A DNA stretch of 64,000 bases. Origin: Thalassobius sp. Cn5-15. Lineage in GTDB: Bacteria; Pseudomonadota; Alphaproteobacteria; Rhodobacterales; Rhodobacteraceae. A program made the position numbers and the translations under genes. Under the pieces are notes generated by a model, which saw only the letters and a program-made list of their open reading frames with translations, ran no database searches and was not told the DNA's origin. Below are positions 45,977 to 53,071 of the stretch, piece by piece; position 1 is the first letter of the stretch, and every line of letters begins with the position of its first letter. The DNA lies in contig NZ_JAKRGF010000001.1 of assembly GCF_022347685.1 (NCBI RefSeq), positions 1-64,000 on the forward strand, read 5' to 3'.

Positions 45977-46322
45977 TTGAGGGGCCGGGAATCACCTGTG
46001 CGATTCTCCTGTGTCTGCGGGGCGGTGGCCGGGGGACTACGCTTTGATTCTCCACGCCGATTAGGGGGCTAGGTTTGCCTGCGAGGCTGATCGGGCGTTT
46101 GATGAGGTGGGGCAGCTTGGTCGTGACGCCGTTGGATCATCTGCGCTCCAGCGGATGCAATGCGGGGGGAACAGATCTGTCCAGTGTATTTTGTCCGAAC
46201 AGAATAAGGATGTAGCGGGGATTTGCAGTGAACTGGGGGTGTTGGTTTTTGGGGTGATTGTAGAAATCATATAGAAAACAGCATCTTGTGCTGTGTTCTT
46301 ACCATCTTTCTGAGGAGGAAGA

Positions 46323-46406
46323 TGGTGGGCGACCTTGGAATCGAACCAAGCGTGCGTCTCCGCGAGGGAGTTACAGTCCCCTGCCACACCTTGCGGCCTG
46401 TCGCCC
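46323..46406 (-). tRNA. tRNA-Tyr (anticodon GTA), CCA encoded
   Basis: Read on the minus strand, an 84-nt tRNA folds with acceptor GGGCGAC / GTCGCCC, discriminator A and an encoded CCA. The D-arm is built on GCC/GGC, the anticodon stem-loop GGGGA-CTGTAAC-TCCCT carries GTA, a long class II variable arm (CGCGGAGACGCAC) follows, and the T-arm is CTTGG-TTCGATT-CCAAG. Long variable arms occur in bacterial Leu, Ser and Tyr tRNAs, and the GTA anticodon makes it Tyr. It is divergent from the rRNA methyltransferase gene. Confidence 0.95.
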
Positions 46407-46542
46407 ACTTACCAGTCGGCGCTGCCGTCTGGTGAGGGGGTGTTTACGGCGGTCCGCAGGGGGCGTCAACCAGAAAATATCTTGCAGCCGGCACTTCTGC
46501 ATCGCATTAAGCGCGGCAACCAATGCGGAAAGGTTTTGGGGT

Positions 46543-47319
46543 ATGAAAAAGCCAAAATGGGTGGTCGCCAAAGAACAGACCAAGAAAGCAACAGCGGCAG
46601 AAACGGTCTGGCTGTTCGGTCTGCATGCGGTGCGTGATGCGCTACAAAATCCGGCGCGCCAGAAGTTGCGGCTGATCGTGACCAAAAACGCCAGCGATAA
46701 ACTGGCCGACGCGATCGCCGAATCCGGCATGGCGCCAGAACTGGTCGATCCGCGCAAATTCAACGCCCCCCTTGATCCGCAATCCGTGCACCAGGGCGCT
46801 GCCCTTGAGGTAAAGCCGCTGGATTGGGGTAAGTTGGATCATGTTTGCGCTGGTGAACCGGATCTGGTGCCGCGTGTTGTGATGCTGGACCGTGTAACCG
46901 ATCCCCATAACGTTGGCGCGATTCTGCGGTCTGCCGAGGTGTTCGGCGCCTGTGCGGTTGTTGGCACCCGCCATCATTCAGCACCTGAAACCGGTGCTCT
47001 GGCCAAAACCGCCAGCGGTGCACTGGAACGTCAACCCTACCTGCGTATCCGCAATCTGGCCGACGGCATGGAAGAGCTGCGCAACATGGGCTACCTGATT
47101 TTGGGCCTGGATGGTGAAGCAGAGGAAACCATTGATCAGGCCGTTGAAGGCAATCGTGATCGCCCCATCGCGCTGGTCATGGGGGCCGAAGGTCCAGGTC
47201 TGCGTCAGAAGACCAAGGAAACCTGTGACAAGCTGGTGAAAATCGATTTCGCCCGCGGATTTGGCTCTCTTAACGTTTCAAACGCCGCTGCTGTGGCACT
47301 TTATGCAGCGAAACCTTGA
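46543..47319 (+). CDS. rlmB: TrmH/RlmB-type RNA 2'-O-methyltransferase
   Basis: This 258-residue SPOUT methyltransferase has the N-terminal substrate-binding domain (WLFGLHAVRDAL) and the knot motifs DRVTDPHNVGAILRSAEVFGA (two parts), VMGAEGPGLRQ and SLNVSNAAAVALY. These match RlmB, which methylates G2251 of 23S rRNA. The ATG at 46543 is chosen because GGAAAGG precedes it; the longer frame overlaps the tRNA-Tyr gene and is not credible as coding. The exact target (23S G2251 or tRNA G18) is inferred from the family. Confidence 0.88.
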   Translation: MKKPKWVVAKEQTKKATAAETVWLFGLHAVRDALQNPARQKLRLIVTKNASDKLADAIAESGMAPELVDPRKFNAPLDPQSVHQGAALEVKPLDWGKLDHVCAGEPDLVPRVVMLDRVTDPHNVGAILRSAEVFGACAVVGTRHHSAPETGALAKTASGALERQPYLRIRNLADGMEELRNMGYLILGLDGEAEETIDQAVEGNRDRPIALVMGAEGPGLRQKTKETCDKLVKIDFARGFGSLNVSNAAAVALYAAKP

Positions 47320-47345
47320 TTTCACCACAACCAAGACCTTGTGTT

Positions 47346-47374
47346 TGTGGGCAGAGATCATAAATCTGCCCACA
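47346..47374 (+). promoter_or_regulatory. Perfect hairpin reaching into the start codon of the zinc-ribbon gene
   Basis: TGTGGGCAGA and TCTGCCCACA form a perfect 10-bp inverted repeat with a 9-nt spacer; the last base is the A of the ATG at 47374. If the start at 47374 is right, this RNA structure would hide the initiation site. It could also be an operator. Confidence 0.5.
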
Positions 47375-47712
47375 TGGCTCATTCACGTAAAATCGCCACC
47401 TGCTGCTATTGCGGCCTGCGTTCAGAATTGCTGATCGAGGATTACACCATTTCTCTCAGCTGTGCCTCTTGTGGCGCGCCCTTGCAGCAGATGAAAAGCC
47501 TGCCCATTGATAGCGGCCAGATTAAGGGCCGCAAGAAGGACAAAAAGGGCAAGAAATCCAAGAAAGACAAAGTGATCTACGCCGACCCTTACGCGCAGGC
47601 GCGTCCGGCGAAGTATCTGCCGCACCCCAGCCGCAAGACCAAGAAACGCAAACCCTGGGGCACCCGTCTGTTCAAAGAGGTGTTTGATGTGGTTGAGGAT
47701 ATTTTCGACTGA
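47374..47712 (+). CDS. Zinc-ribbon protein with lysine-rich middle
   Basis: This 112-residue protein begins with two cysteine pairs (CCYC and CASC) about 24 residues apart, like a zinc ribbon. A strongly basic stretch (GRKKDKKGKKSKKDK) and a second basic part (RKTKKRKPWG) follow, then a C-terminal hydrophobic-acidic helix. It could bind nucleic acid, but I do not recognise the family. The ATG at 47374 is the natural start; a GTG at 47341 would add 11 residues. It lies 54 bp after the methyltransferase gene. Confidence 0.65.
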   Translation: MAHSRKIATCCYCGLRSELLIEDYTISLSCASCGAPLQQMKSLPIDSGQIKGRKKDKKGKKSKKDKVIYADPYAQARPAKYLPHPSRKTKKRKPWGTRLFKEVFDVVEDIFD

Positions 47713-47840
47713 TCCGTGCTGACGGCAGTGTCACATGTTCTTGAGCAGCCGTTTAAATGTCGACGCCAGTGCCTAGATAGAAGTTCATGAGGCGCGGTTT
47801 GGAACCCCCCGCCTCACTACACTGTCCCTCGTTCCGCACT

Positions 47841-47868
47841 GGCGCCCAACTTGGTTTGGGCGCTTTTT
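47841..47868 (+). terminator. Intrinsic terminator before the CoA-binding gene
   Basis: An 8-bp stem (GCGCCCAA / TTGGGCGC) with a 6-nt loop is followed by six T residues. It ends the unit of the zinc-ribbon gene and shows that the next gene starts after it. Confidence 0.9.
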
Positions 47869-47912
47869 TCTTGTTGGCATCTTTGTTTTGCGGCGGTTGC
47901 GCTGCTAGAACG

Positions 47913-48392
47913 ATGGGTATGAGCGAAGAATATAGTGACGACTTCCTGAAAACGATTCTGCGGCGCACCAAACGGGTGGCGGTTGTGGGGGTGTCCGCGA
48001 ATACGGTGCGCCCCAGCTACTATGTGGCGCGTTACCTGTCGCTGAAGGGCTATGATGTGGTGCCGATCAATCCCGGTCAGGCGGGCAAGGTGCTGTTTGG
48101 CAAAAAGGTGGTTGCTTCGCTGGCAGATGTAGAGGGGCCGGTGGATATGATCGACATTTTCCGCCGCTCGGAACATGTGCCGCCGATTGTGGACGAAGCG
48201 CTTGAACGCTTTCCGATGCTGCAGACGGTGTGGATGCAGATTGGCGTCGAAAGCGCCGAGGCCGCAGAACAGGCCCGTGCCCGTGGCGTGGACGTGGTGA
48301 TGAACCGCTGCCCGAAGATCGAATATCAACGTCTGTTTGGCGAATTGCGCATGGGTGGCTTTGCCACCGGCGTGATTTCCTCAAAACTCTGA
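47913..48392 (+). CDS. CoA-binding domain protein (YccU-like)
   Basis: This 159-residue protein has a CoA-binding Rossmann fold (VAVVGVSANTVRPSYYVARYL in two parts; VVPINPGQAGKVLFGKKV), as in YccU and the N-terminal part of succinyl-CoA synthetase alpha. The start is placed at 47913 (MGMSEE) or 47919, because the open frame upstream runs through the preceding terminator. Function unknown beyond ligand binding. Confidence 0.82.
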   Translation: MGMSEEYSDDFLKTILRRTKRVAVVGVSANTVRPSYYVARYLSLKGYDVVPINPGQAGKVLFGKKVVASLADVEGPVDMIDIFRRSEHVPPIVDEALERFPMLQTVWMQIGVESAEAAEQARARGVDVVMNRCPKIEYQRLFGELRMGGFATGVISSKL

Positions 48393-48469
48393 TCTTTGCG
48401 CAGGGCAGGGGCTTTCTTGCGCCAGATGCCCGTGTGAAATCTGTTGCAGATTTCGATCACCGATTTGGT

Positions 48470-48781
48470 TTACTTGGCCCGTGACGCTTTTTCGGCAATG
48501 CCGGATTGGCCCTGACGGCGCGCCAGTTCTGCCATCACATCCGACAGCGCCACGTCGCGCGATTGCAGCATGACGAGGAGGTGAAACAACACATCCGCCG
48601 CCTCAGAGGTCAGTCCAGCCTTATCGTCCTTTACCGCCTCGATGATGGCCTCTACGGCCTCTTCACCGAATTTCTCGGCACATTTTTCTGGCCCCTTGGC
48701 CAAGAGTTTTGCGGTCCAGCTGCTGTCAGGATCGGCTTGCGCACGTTTCGCAATCACGGCGGCGAGGTCGTCGAGGGTCAT
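48470..48781 (-). CDS. hisE: Phosphoribosyl-ATP pyrophosphatase
   Basis: This 103-residue MazG-like enzyme hydrolyses phosphoribosyl-ATP in step 2 of histidine synthesis. The motif [20 protein letters not shown] with a later [11 protein letters not shown] holds the metal-binding acidic residues. Its ATG overlaps the hisF stop (ATGA), so the genes are coupled. Confidence 0.95.
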   Translation of the reverse strand: MTLDDLAAVIAKRAQADPDSSWTAKLLAKGPEKCAEKFGEEAVEAIIEAVKDDKAGLTSEAADVLFHLLVMLQSRDVALSDVMAELARRQGQSGIAEKASRAK

Positions 48782-49578
48782 GCTTCAATCCTCATCTCAA
48801 TCCCTGCTGCGGCCATGTGTTCTTTGGCCTCGCGGATGGTGTAATCACCGAAATGGAAGATCGACGCCGCCAGCACCGCACTGGCGCCACCCTTGGCCAC
48901 GCCCTCAACCAGATGGTCCAGATTGCCCACCCCGCCAGACGCGATCACCGGAATGTCCACCGCATCTGAAATTGCACGGGTGAGCGGCAGGTTGAACCCT
49001 GCCTTGGTGCCATCACGATCCATCGAGGTCAGCAGGATCTCCCCCGCGCCTTTCTGTTCCACCAGTTTGGCAAATTCCACGGCATCAATGGGGTTTCCAT
49101 TGCCGTCCAGCGCCGCTTTGCGCCCGCCGTGGGTGAAGATGCCCCATTTGTTCGGGATGCCGTCTGCGTCATGGCCGATGGTTTTGGCATCAATCGCCAC
49201 CACAATGCACTGGCTGCCGAACTGATCTGCGGCCTCGGCCACCACATCAGGGTTTGCGACGGCGGCAGAGTTGAAGCTGACCTTGTCGGCGCCCGCCAAA
49301 AGCAGATTGCGCACATCCTGCACCGTGCGCACACCGCCGCCTACGGTCAGCGGCACATAGCACTGTTCAGCAGTGCGCTGGACCATGTCATACATAGTGC
49401 CACGGTTTTCATGGGTCGCGTGAATGTCGAGAAAGCAAATCTCATCCGCGCCCGCCGCATCATAGGCTTTGGCAGATTCAACCGGATCGCCTGCATCGCG
49501 CAGACCGACGAAGTTCACACCCTTAACCACGCGACCATCAGCCACGTCCAGACAGGGGATGATGCGGGTTTTCAGCAT
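48778..49578 (-). CDS. hisF: Imidazole glycerol phosphate synthase, cyclase subunit
   Basis: This 266-residue (beta/alpha)8 barrel works with HisH. The catalytic Asp near residue 11 lies in [13 protein letters not shown], and the second lies in VVAIDAKT. The hisH and hisA genes lie about 10 kb away beyond the accessory insert, although in most relatives hisA, hisF and hisE are adjacent. The distance means hisF-hisE probably need their own promoter here. Confidence 0.96.
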   Translation of the reverse strand: MLKTRIIPCLDVADGRVVKGVNFVGLRDAGDPVESAKAYDAAGADEICFLDIHATHENRGTMYDMVQRTAEQCYVPLTVGGGVRTVQDVRNLLLAGADKVSFNSAAVANPDVVAEAADQFGSQCIVVAIDAKTIGHDADGIPNKWGIFTHGGRKAALDGNGNPIDAVEFAKLVEQKGAGEILLTSMDRDGTKAGFNLPLTRAISDAVDIPVIASGGVGNLDHLVEGVAKGGASAVLAASIFHFGDYTIREAKEHMAAAGIEMRIEA

Positions 49579-49670
49579 CTTGGCATCCTCTTTCGCGCAC
49601 CTGCGCCTTTGCCCAATGCATAAGGGGCAGGGGCAAGGGATGCAATCAGGATCGCGGGCCGCGGAGGATC

Positions 49671-50141
49671 TCAGGCAGTGGCCTGTGCCAGCCGGCGGAT
49701 TGAATTGCGCATGATCAGCACGTGAAACGGCATCACCAGTTGCAGATAGATCTGTCCCATACGGTTGTGCGGATGCACCCAGGTCGACATATAAATCCGC
49801 CCCTGATCGCGCAGGATGGCGATACGGAAATCAAGGTGTTTGTCATCGGTGCCCAAAATCACCTCATCTGCGCTGTCGTGGGTCACCGGAAACAGGTTGT
49901 CCCCCTCTGCCGATGTCTCGGTCTTCAGCCCCAAAGGCTTCACCAAGATATTGCGCAGGTTCAACAGCACTTTGGCCCAAGAGGGCATCGTCAGCGCTTG
50001 GCTGGCGGCATCCTGTGGTGCCATGTCGGATGGGCAGCTGTAGCAATCTATGAAATCCCCGTCGCGGTGATGTTGCCAGAGGGCAGATTGCGCGGGCAGT
50101 TTGGTTTGAACAAAAAGCATATTGGACATGGGGGCAGGCAT
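49671..50141 (-). CDS. DUF2867 family protein
   Basis: This 156-residue protein shows the DUF2867 pattern: a [22 protein letters not shown] segment (two parts), a [11 protein letters not shown] stretch and a C-terminal hydrophobic-basic helix ([15 protein letters not shown]). GAGGAA precedes the first ATG. It lies between hisF and the toxin gene and may be the last native gene before the insert. Function unknown. Confidence 0.7.
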   Translation of the reverse strand: MPAPMSNMLFVQTKLPAQSALWQHHRDGDFIDCYSCPSDMAPQDAASQALTMPSWAKVLLNLRNILVKPLGLKTETSAEGDNLFPVTHDSADEVILGTDDKHLDFRIAILRDQGRIYMSTWVHPHNRMGQIYLQLVMPFHVLIMRNSIRRLAQATA

Positions 50142-50556
50142 GGGCCGATTCCTCGGGACAGCTGACAGACGGCATCACTAACCATGAAAGCACGGGTCCC
50201 ACCTAGTAGACGCAATGCCGCAGGTGCAAAGGTTGCCTTCTGTCGCGGCCTTCATCGTTCTCCAATATCTATCGTATTGCGCCCGTCAACATGGGGTCTC
50301 AACGTTAGCATGGACAAAGAGCGTATAGACGCTGACCAGAGCCCCAAGTTTCAAAATGCTCTTTATCCATGCGATTTCAGCAGTGCAGTCGTTCGTCTCG
50401 CGTGCGGCGAATGACAGCTTCGAGCCCAAAGTCTCAGATGCTGCGCAACGCTTGAATGTCTGGTTCTGACGCGAGCGGAGTATGTTGCGAACGGTGGTCT
50501 TATCTTTTCTTTACCAATTGTGAATAGAACCTGTCTCGCACGCACTCGGAGGTTCC
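50142..50556. other. 415-bp gap upstream of the MuF toxin
   Basis: No recognised gene. A 76-codon frame at 50184-50414 (plus) lacks a good ribosome-binding site and resembles nothing I know. The toxin promoter must be here. The DNA may be debris at the edge of the insert. Confidence 0.4.
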
Positions 50557-51480
50557 ATGCAACACAGTTTCAGTGATTTCCTCCAGCATGGTGGCGACAG
50601 CCAGTACAGAATAGCGCAGCGACATGGTCGTCTGGTTGGCTACCGCTTGGGATTGTCGCTCAAATCCACTTTCCCAGACTACTCCACTTTGCGGGCCGGT
50701 TTCAGCGAACGCCTCGATCAAGTGATTGCTGAAAACACCCTGATGCTGCTGAACGCGCTGACGCCGCCTGACTCAGTGCCAACTGTTTCGGCATCCGATT
50801 TGCGAGATGTGTCCGATGCAAAGACCGAAGCGCTCAACGCGTGGGACGCGCGGCTTGAGAGCATATTCAACGAATATCAAAACCACCCGCAACGGCTCAG
50901 ACCGCTTCGTGCGTCCATGGAAGAACGCCTTTTGCGCGCTTTTGCAGGACTGATTAATCAGCTTCGGCAGGAAGAACTTGGCATTGAGGGGTATATTTGG
51001 CGCTCGCAGGAAGATGCCAAGGTTCGCGATAGCCATGCAGAATATCACGATCAGATATTTCGTTGGGAGGATCCCCCGGCGGGCGGGCATCCCGGCGAAG
51101 CACATAACTGTAGGTGCTTTGCGGAACCGATTGCGCCAACACCTCAAAGCAACGTAGTTCTAGCCGACTTCGACGGCAGCGGTCCCCCACAAGACCTTTC
51201 AGTCCATGAAGCAGGTGGGGGCCACACCATAGGCCTGCATGTTGGAAAGAGCGAAGCCTTCCTAATCGGATCGGTTAGCACTCCACGAGGCAAAACGCTT
51301 TTCGTAAGCCAATATCGCTGGCGACATGGGACTTTCCCGTCACTTGAAGCAGCTGAAAAGCTAACGAACTCCAATCTTGCGAGAAACTTGGACGTTGTGA
51401 ACGAGGTCGCAAGTGGGCGATTGCGTAGAGCCTTCATAACAAGTGATTTTGGATCAATAACAGGCTTTGAGGCATATTGA
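50557..51480 (+). CDS. MuF-type polymorphic toxin with CdiA-CT RNase A-like domain
   Basis: This 307-residue protein has two recognisable parts. Residues 100-192 resemble the phage Mu F / SPP1 gp7 minor-head domain (RSQEDAKVRDSH, FRWEDPPAGGHPGEAHNCRC). Residues 214-307 resemble the bacterial CdiA-CT RNase A-like toxin domain (HEAGGGHTIGLHVGKSEAF near the start, TFPSLEAAEKLTN later), with His223, His228 and Lys231 as candidate catalytic residues. MuF toxins are normally encoded in prophages, but no other phage gene is nearby here. CGGAGG precedes the ATG. An immunity-like gene follows 127 bp downstream. RNase activity is inferred from the family. Confidence 0.75.
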   Translation: MQHSFSDFLQHGGDSQYRIAQRHGRLVGYRLGLSLKSTFPDYSTLRAGFSERLDQVIAENTLMLLNALTPPDSVPTVSASDLRDVSDAKTEALNAWDARLESIFNEYQNHPQRLRPLRASMEERLLRAFAGLINQLRQEELGIEGYIWRSQEDAKVRDSHAEYHDQIFRWEDPPAGGHPGEAHNCRCFAEPIAPTPQSNVVLADFDGSGPPQDLSVHEAGGGHTIGLHVGKSEAFLIGSVSTPRGKTLFVSQYRWRHGTFPSLEAAEKLTNSNLARNLDVVNEVASGRLRRAFITSDFGSITGFEAY

Positions 51481-51607
51481 ACGACTCAGCGTGCTTCATC
51501 CCCGATACGGCTCCGGCGGACATTTGGCGTGGGAACCGTTATTGAACACGCCCCGGACATGCCGCATGGGTTTATCATTATCACATCCTATCCAAGGATT
51601 GACTAAA

Positions 51608-51910
51608 ATGACGCCGCCGAAATCATTCTACGACTTCACTTTGCAGTTTCATCAAGACTTAGATGTCGTTCATCCTGCTTGGGCCGACACCCCCGACGGG
51701 CGCAACCAAATCTATGAAGACTTTCGACAAGGCTATGGCGATCAAGCCGTGCGGGAATTAGTCACGTACTGCGAAATACTCTTAGCGGACGACGAAACTG
51801 ATCTCGGTTCACTTTGGTTCAAAGAATCCAAGGCTGACTGGGTTATTCCAGACGAGGGCGTTCGTTTTCTCTTTCGAGACTTTTTGGGCTGGGCGGCTTC
51901 ACTATCTTAG
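51608..51910 (+). CDS. Probable immunity protein, CdiI-type
   Basis: This 100-residue acidic protein (SFYDFTLQFHQDLDVVHPAW, then DFRQGYGDQAVRELVTYCEIL in two parts) resembles immunity proteins of contact-dependent inhibition systems (CdiI_2-like family). It directly follows the MuF-type toxin on the same strand, as immunity genes do. The ATG at 51608 is chosen because AAGGA lies nine bases upstream; the longer frame lacks a signal. The identification rests on position and general resemblance and needs a profile search. Confidence 0.65.
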   Translation: MTPPKSFYDFTLQFHQDLDVVHPAWADTPDGRNQIYEDFRQGYGDQAVRELVTYCEILLADDETDLGSLWFKESKADWVIPDEGVRFLFRDFLGWAASLS

Positions 51911-52206
51911 GCCGCTTTTCGACGAAGAAATTCTCATAGCCGACATTGGGGCAAACGCAGCGAATTCACACTTTGCCCCGCGACTCGCCTCTTCATGCGG
52001 CATGCAGCGAAAGTCGTCTCATACCAGAGCGGCCCTTGGGACAAGTCGTGGCGAAGACATCAGGATAGCCTAGAGAGGACCTCTCGGAGTGTTGCTGCAG
52101 CGCATGCAGCACGAAATTGGACCTGTCCCGGAATTGTTCTGCTCCGTTGATTTGGCATTTTGCTAAAAGGTAGAAGTGGCATTGCGGATCCTCAGCCTAG
52201 AATTGT

Positions 52207-52242
52207 GCTCTCCAAGGAGTTCGTAATTTCTCCTAAGAGAGC
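52207..52242 (+). promoter_or_regulatory. Hairpin in the leader of the bipartite peptide gene
   Basis: GCTCTC-CA-AGGAG pairs with CTCCT-AA-GAGAGC around a 10-nt loop. It lies in the 405-bp gene-free stretch 51911-52315, which otherwise holds only short inverted repeats such as GAGAGGACCTCTC. Confidence 0.45.
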
Positions 52243-52268
52243 GCATTTCCACTTTTGATTGACTGAAA

Positions 52269-52298
52269 ACCAAACCGCCAAATGTTTGGTGTTTTTTT
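52269..52298 (+). terminator. Terminator-like hairpin just before the bipartite peptide gene
   Basis: ACCAAAC and GTTTGGT form a 7-bp stem with an 8-nt loop, followed by G and seven T residues. Its end lies only 5 bases before the AAGGAGA ribosome-binding site of the next gene. It may stop read-through from the toxin genes or act as an attenuator in the leader of that gene. Confidence 0.7.
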
Positions 52299-52315
52299 AA
52301 TCAAAGGAGACAGGG

Positions 52316-52732
52316 ATGTCTGGATACTCACAACAAGAATTGGATGAAATGGCGGCCGAATTTGCGGCGATGGACGCCGAATTTGCAGAGATGGGCCTTG
52401 AGGAAATGGACAGCGAGCTGTCTGAGGCCTTTGCTGAATTGGACACTGAGCTGGAAGCCGCAGGGCTTGGTTCTCTGGGATTTGAAGCTGGTTCGCTGTC
52501 TGAGCTGGCAGACAATGACTTTGACGAAGCTTTCATTGGTAAGTTCCTGCGGAACAAGGCAAAGAAGCTGATCGCGAACATTGTGCGTTTGGTGCGTCAG
52601 TACGGCGATTGCGCGAAATGTGTGCCCAAAGTGGTTGAAGCGGTCGCGTATTTCAAAACGAAACAATACGCCTCCGCCATTCGTGCGGCCTATGACGCCT
52701 ACCTTTGTATTCGGTCTTGCACACGCAACTAA
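52316..52732 (+). CDS. Bipartite acidic/cationic small protein, candidate peptide precursor
   Basis: This 138-residue protein is divided sharply by charge. Residues 1-75 contain 22 Asp/Glu and no Lys, Arg or His, with a helical, heptad-like pattern. From Lys76 onward it is cationic (about 14 Lys/Arg) and ends in two cysteine pairs, C99-x2-C102 and C131-x3-C135. This resembles an acidic leader that neutralises a basic core, as in some antimicrobial peptide precursors. A subtilisin-like protease gene lies two genes downstream and could be the processing enzyme. AAGGAGA precedes the ATG. I recognise no family; the precursor idea is inference. Confidence 0.65.
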   Translation: MSGYSQQELDEMAAEFAAMDAEFAEMGLEEMDSELSEAFAELDTELEAAGLGSLGFEAGSLSELADNDFDEAFIGKFLRNKAKKLIANIVRLVRQYGDCAKCVPKVVEAVAYFKTKQYASAIRAAYDAYLCIRSCTRN

Positions 52733-52743
52733 GCGCACTTTGC

Positions 52744-52771
52744 GCGGCGCCGCTCATGATTTAGGCGCCGC
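52744..52771 (+). promoter_or_regulatory. Intercistronic hairpin after the bipartite peptide gene
   Basis: GCGGCGCC and GGCGCCGC form a perfect 8-bp all-GC stem with a 12-nt loop in the 62-bp gap between the peptide gene and the next gene. No T run follows, so partial termination or 3'-end protection of the peptide mRNA is more likely than full termination. Confidence 0.65.
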
Positions 52772-52794
52772 CAACTTTGGTCCAGGAGGAATTT

Positions 52795-53070
52795 ATGAAC
52801 GGCTCATTGAACCGAACAGATCTCGAAGAAATCGATGCATTTTTTGAAGAGTTTTCTGGTGTGGGACCTGAGGCAGGTGAAGTCTCAATCGACACTTTGA
52901 TTGACCAGTTGGAAGCCAGCTTTGAAACCGTCGAAATCTTGACGGCAAGCCCCGACACACCCGCAGAGCAAAGCGATTTGAATGAACGGGTAGAGGCGCT
53001 GGCGCAACAGCTGGACGCCATTGCGACGGAACTTGCACAGATCCACCAACAGCTCAAAGCGGAGGGATAG
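52795..53070 (+). CDS. Small acidic coiled-coil protein, 91 aa
   Basis: This 91-residue acidic protein has a C-terminal heptad repeat (about residues 60-90: LNERVEALAQQLDAIATELA in part) typical of a coiled coil. AGGAGGA precedes the ATG at 52795. Its stop is one base before the protease start, so the two are surely co-expressed. It could be an intramolecular-type chaperone or inhibitor supplied separately to the protease. I recognise no family. Confidence 0.65.
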   Translation: MNGSLNRTDLEEIDAFFEEFSGVGPEAGEVSIDTLIDQLEASFETVEILTASPDTPAEQSDLNERVEALAQQLDAIATELAQIHQQLKAEG

Positions 53071-53071
53071 A

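Noticed and set aside
46288-46542. Longer N-terminus of the RlmB-type gene
   Set aside because: This extension would run across the tRNA-Tyr gene; the ATG at 46543 has a proper ribosome-binding site and matches the family.
47760-47840. Possible tmRNA or tRNA 3' end in a GC-rich hairpin-bearing stretch
   Set aside because: It lacks the TTCGA T-loop, a CCA end and a matching 5' acceptor. It can only be described as a hairpin before a terminator.
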